7,929 nucleotides of DNA, taken from the NCBI GenBank assembly GCA_900550925.1, contig URTU01000084.1, positions 1 through 7,929 on the forward strand, given 5' to 3'. The stretch's first letter is position 1. Every line of letters starts with the position of its first letter. The notes under the pieces are model-generated. The model was not told the origin of the DNA and made no database searches. It saw only the letters and a program-made list of their open reading frames with translations. The position numbers were made by a program, and so were the translations under genes. Shown here piece by piece: positions 6,356 to 7,929 of this stretch. The DNA comes from an uncultured Alistipes sp. Its GTDB lineage: Bacteria; Bacteroidota; Bacteroidia; Bacteroidales; Rikenellaceae.

Positions 6356-7081
6356 CTATTCGTCCTCCTCCTTCATGGTGGTGTAGACGTTGGTGACGTC
6401 GTCGTCCTCCTCCAACTTCTCCACCAGCTTGTCGATGCTCTCACGCTGCTCGGGCGTAAGCTCCTTGGTATCGGTCGGGATACGCACAAACTCACCGCTG
6501 ATGATCTCGAAACCGTTGTCCTCAAGGTACTTCTGTATCGTACCGTAGGCATCGAACGAGGCATAAACCGTAATCTCACCGTTCTCGTCGGCATAAAGCT
6601 CGTCAACGCCCAGGTCAATCATCTCCAGTTCGAGCTCCTCGGGGTCGACACCCTTGGTATTCTTGAACTTGAACACGCACTTGTGCTCGAACATGAACGA
6701 AACGCTGCCGCTGGTTCCCAACGAACCGCCGCACTTGTTGAAGCAGCTGCGGACATTGGCCACCGTACGAGTGGTGTTGTCGGTTGCGGTCTCGACCAGA
6801 ATCGCAATTCCGTGAGGTCCGTATCCCTCGTAAACCATCTCCTTGTAATCGGCCGTATCTTTCGAAATAGCACGTTTGATGGCGCGTTCGACATTCTCTT
6901 TCGGCATGTTCTCGGCCTTCGCATTCTGGATCAGCATGCGCAAGCGGGTATTGCCCGAAGGATCGGGACCGCCGGCCTTCACGGCTATTTCGATCTCCTT
7001 GCCAATCTTCGTAAATGTACGGGCCATGTTGCCCCAACGCTTCAGTTTGCGCGCCTTTCGATACTCAAATGCTCGTCCCAT
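6356..7081 (-). CDS. yebC: YebC/PmpR (TACO1) family protein
   Basis: This 241-residue protein matches the whole YebC family. Its N-terminus MGRAFEYRKARKLKRW replaces the MAGHSKWANIKHRK of E. coli, a variant I associate with Bacteroidota. Family motifs follow: FTKIGKEI (23-30), a GGPDPSGN-type segment, NMPKENVERAIKRA, YEGYGPHGIAILVE, TDNTTRTVANVR, GGSLGTSGSVSFMF, and an acidic C-terminus with the conserved EDDDVTNVYT. The family was long annotated as DNA-binding transcriptional regulators. Mitochondrial TACO1 is a translational activator, and more recent work links bacterial YebC to the ribosome and relief of stalling at proline-rich stretches, so a translation role is the better guess. It is convergent with nagB, has its own promoter, and shows no functional tie to the amino-sugar genes. 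Confidence 0.95.
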   Translation of the reverse strand: MGRAFEYRKARKLKRWGNMARTFTKIGKEIEIAVKAGGPDPSGNTRLRMLIQNAKAENMPKENVERAIKRAISKDTADYKEMVYEGYGPHGIAILVETATDNTTRTVANVRSCFNKCGGSLGTSGSVSFMFEHKCVFKFKNTKGVDPEELELEMIDLGVDELYADENGEITVYASFDAYGTIQKYLEDNGFEIISGEFVRIPTDTKELTPEQRESIDKLVEKLEEDDDVTNVYTTMKEEDE

Positions 7082-7129
7082 AGTGATATGTTTCGCTTTT
7101 ATTCGCTTTTAATATTTTCAATAGTGGTG

Positions 7130-7160
7130 CAAAGGTACAAAAAGAGCCGTAATTGTCAAA
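7130..7160 (-). promoter_or_regulatory. Bacteroidota-type promoter for yebC
   Basis: Read on the minus strand, TTTG (7160-7157), a 19-base spacer and TACCTTTG (7137-7130) give an exact consensus match. Transcription would start near 7123, giving an A-rich leader of about 41 bases. That leader contains a 9-base direct repeat (TTCGCTTTT on the plus strand, 7092-7100 and 7102-7110) and no Shine-Dalgarno sequence. Confidence 0.85.
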
Positions 7161-7275
7161 ACACATCGTTCACTAAAATAAACCTTTCCGATACCTGACT
7201 TCGTCCGAAATGCCCCCGAACGAATAAAAAATGCAGCCGAGGAAAAACTCGCGGGGCAAAACCTGACCAAACCAG

Positions 7276-7306
7276 TATGATTCGAAGAGATTTTTCCGTA
7301 TATTTG
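7276..7306 (+). promoter_or_regulatory. Bacteroidota-type promoter for the acyltransferase gene
   Basis: TATATTTG at 7299-7306 is an exact -7 element. Nineteen bases upstream lies TATG (7276-7279), one mismatch from the -33 TTTG. Transcription would start near 7313, about 45 bases before the ATG at 7358. Confidence 0.65.
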
Positions 7307-7357
7307 TATTATCATCATGACAATACACACAACGTTTCTCAAAAACCCAAACTCTAC

Positions 7358-7929
7358 ATGCAAAAAATCTCTGCCGCGGCTTTCAACGACACCAAACCCC
7401 ATTATGAACTGCTCGACGGTTTGCGGGGTGTGGCGGCGCTCGTCGTCATATGGTACCACGTCTTCGAAGGGTTCGCCACAAGCCCCTTCGACCAACGCTT
7501 CAACCATGGCTATATGGCCGTCGATTTCTTCTTCATCCTGTCGGGATTCGTCGTAGGATACGCATACGACGACCGATGGGGACGTACGCTCAATATCCGA
7601 AACTTCTTCAAACGACGCCTCATACGACTCCACCCGATGGTCGTACTCGGAGTGGTGCTCGGAGCAATAACGTTCATCATACAGGGTTCCGTGCAGTGGG
7701 ACGGCACACATGTCGCATTCTCGATGGTCCTGCTCGCAATGCTCCTCAACCTCTTCCTGATACCAGCCGTCCCCGTGACCGGTCCCGAGGTGCGCGGTAA
7801 CGGCGAAATGTACCCGCTCAACGGCCCGAACTGGTCCCTCTTCTTCGAATATATCGGAAACATCGCGTATGCACTATTCCTGCGCCGGCTGTCGACAAAG
7901 GCGCTCGCGGTATTCGTCGCTGCCGCAGG
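7358..7929 (+). CDS. OafA/YrhL-type membrane acyltransferase (3' partial)
   Basis: The frame runs to the window edge, so 190 residues are visible of a family usually near 350-400. Acyltransferase-3 motifs appear in order: LLDGLRGVAALVVIWYH (18-34) with the family R-x10-H pair (R23, H34); FFFILSGFVVGY (57-68); the basic FFKRRLIRLHP (83-93); and NWSLFFE (158-164), matching the usual WSLxxE. Hydrophobic segments at about 22-35, 54-70, 94-109 and 119-138 are membrane helices. These enzymes move acyl groups from the cytoplasm onto cell-surface glycans or other exported sugars; the substrate cannot be read from sequence. The ATG at 7358 lies close below a promoter, and no in-frame ATG is seen between the promoter and it. 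The gene is divergent from yebC and shows no operon partner here. Confidence 0.9.
   Translation, partial: MQKISAAAFNDTKPHYELLDGLRGVAALVVIWYHVFEGFATSPFDQRFNHGYMAVDFFFILSGFVVGYAYDDRWGRTLNIRNFFKRRLIRLHPMVVLGVVLGAITFIIQGSVQWDGTHVAFSMVLLAMLLNLFLIPAVPVTGPEVRGNGEMYPLNGPNWSLFFEYIGNIAYALFLRRLSTKALAVFVAAA

Noticed and set aside
6251..7198. Plus-strand open frame (315 codons) opposite yebC
   Set aside because: The whole yebC family is readable on the other strand with its own promoter; this frame is antisense shadow.
1..7929. tRNA, rRNA, CRISPR array, insertion sequence or prophage signs
   Set aside because: No cloverleaf, spaced direct repeats, transposase or integrase motif was seen; gene content and composition look like ordinary chromosome.

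Overview
The window looks like chromosomal DNA from a gut-type Bacteroidota bacterium, most likely Alistipes/Rikenellaceae. Three things suggest this. The promoters have the Bacteroidota form (TTTG, 19-base spacer, TAnnTTTG). Starts have A-rich leaders instead of a Shine-Dalgarno sequence. The coding DNA is fairly GC-rich and favours C/G-ending codons. The proteins also resemble Bacteroidota variants, such as a YebC beginning MGRAFEYRK and a long PurF-type amidotransferase. The genus is an inference; no rRNA or other marker is present.

Layout. Bases 1-489 hold the C-terminal RecB-like nuclease domain of an AddA/UvrD-type helicase-nuclease that starts outside the window. A 322-base gap without a convincing gene ends in a promoter for a small four-helix membrane protein of the DUF486 family (812-1180). 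A second promoter (1303-1333), overlapped by an inverted repeat, drives what looks like a three-gene unit: a 624-residue PurF-type glutamine amidotransferase/phosphoribosyltransferase (1363-3237), a NagB-like/PIG-L deacetylase fusion (3269-5197), and a canonical glucosamine-6-phosphate deaminase, nagB (5272-6057). A strong intrinsic terminator follows at 6075-6122. yebC lies on the minus strand (6356-7081), convergent with nagB and with a near-perfect promoter. An OafA-type acyltransferase with its own promoter starts at 7358 and runs off the right edge.

How the genes fit together. The three-gene unit combines chemistry on amino-sugar nitrogen and on glutamine/PRPP nitrogen. NagB releases ammonia from GlcN6P. 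The PIG-L domain is of a type that removes acetyl groups from N-acetylglucosamine moieties. The PurF-type enzyme takes amide nitrogen from glutamine. The most notable point is that the NagB-like half of the fusion has lost key catalytic and phosphate-binding residues (D141, H143 and R172 of E. coli NagB become K170, Q172 and S201), while its PIG-L half keeps its metal ligands and the intact NagB is encoded next door. This suggests a deacetylase carrying a sugar-phosphate-binding or scaffold domain, not a bifunctional deaminase. The other genes (DNA repair, DUF486, yebC, acyltransferase) look like unrelated neighbours.
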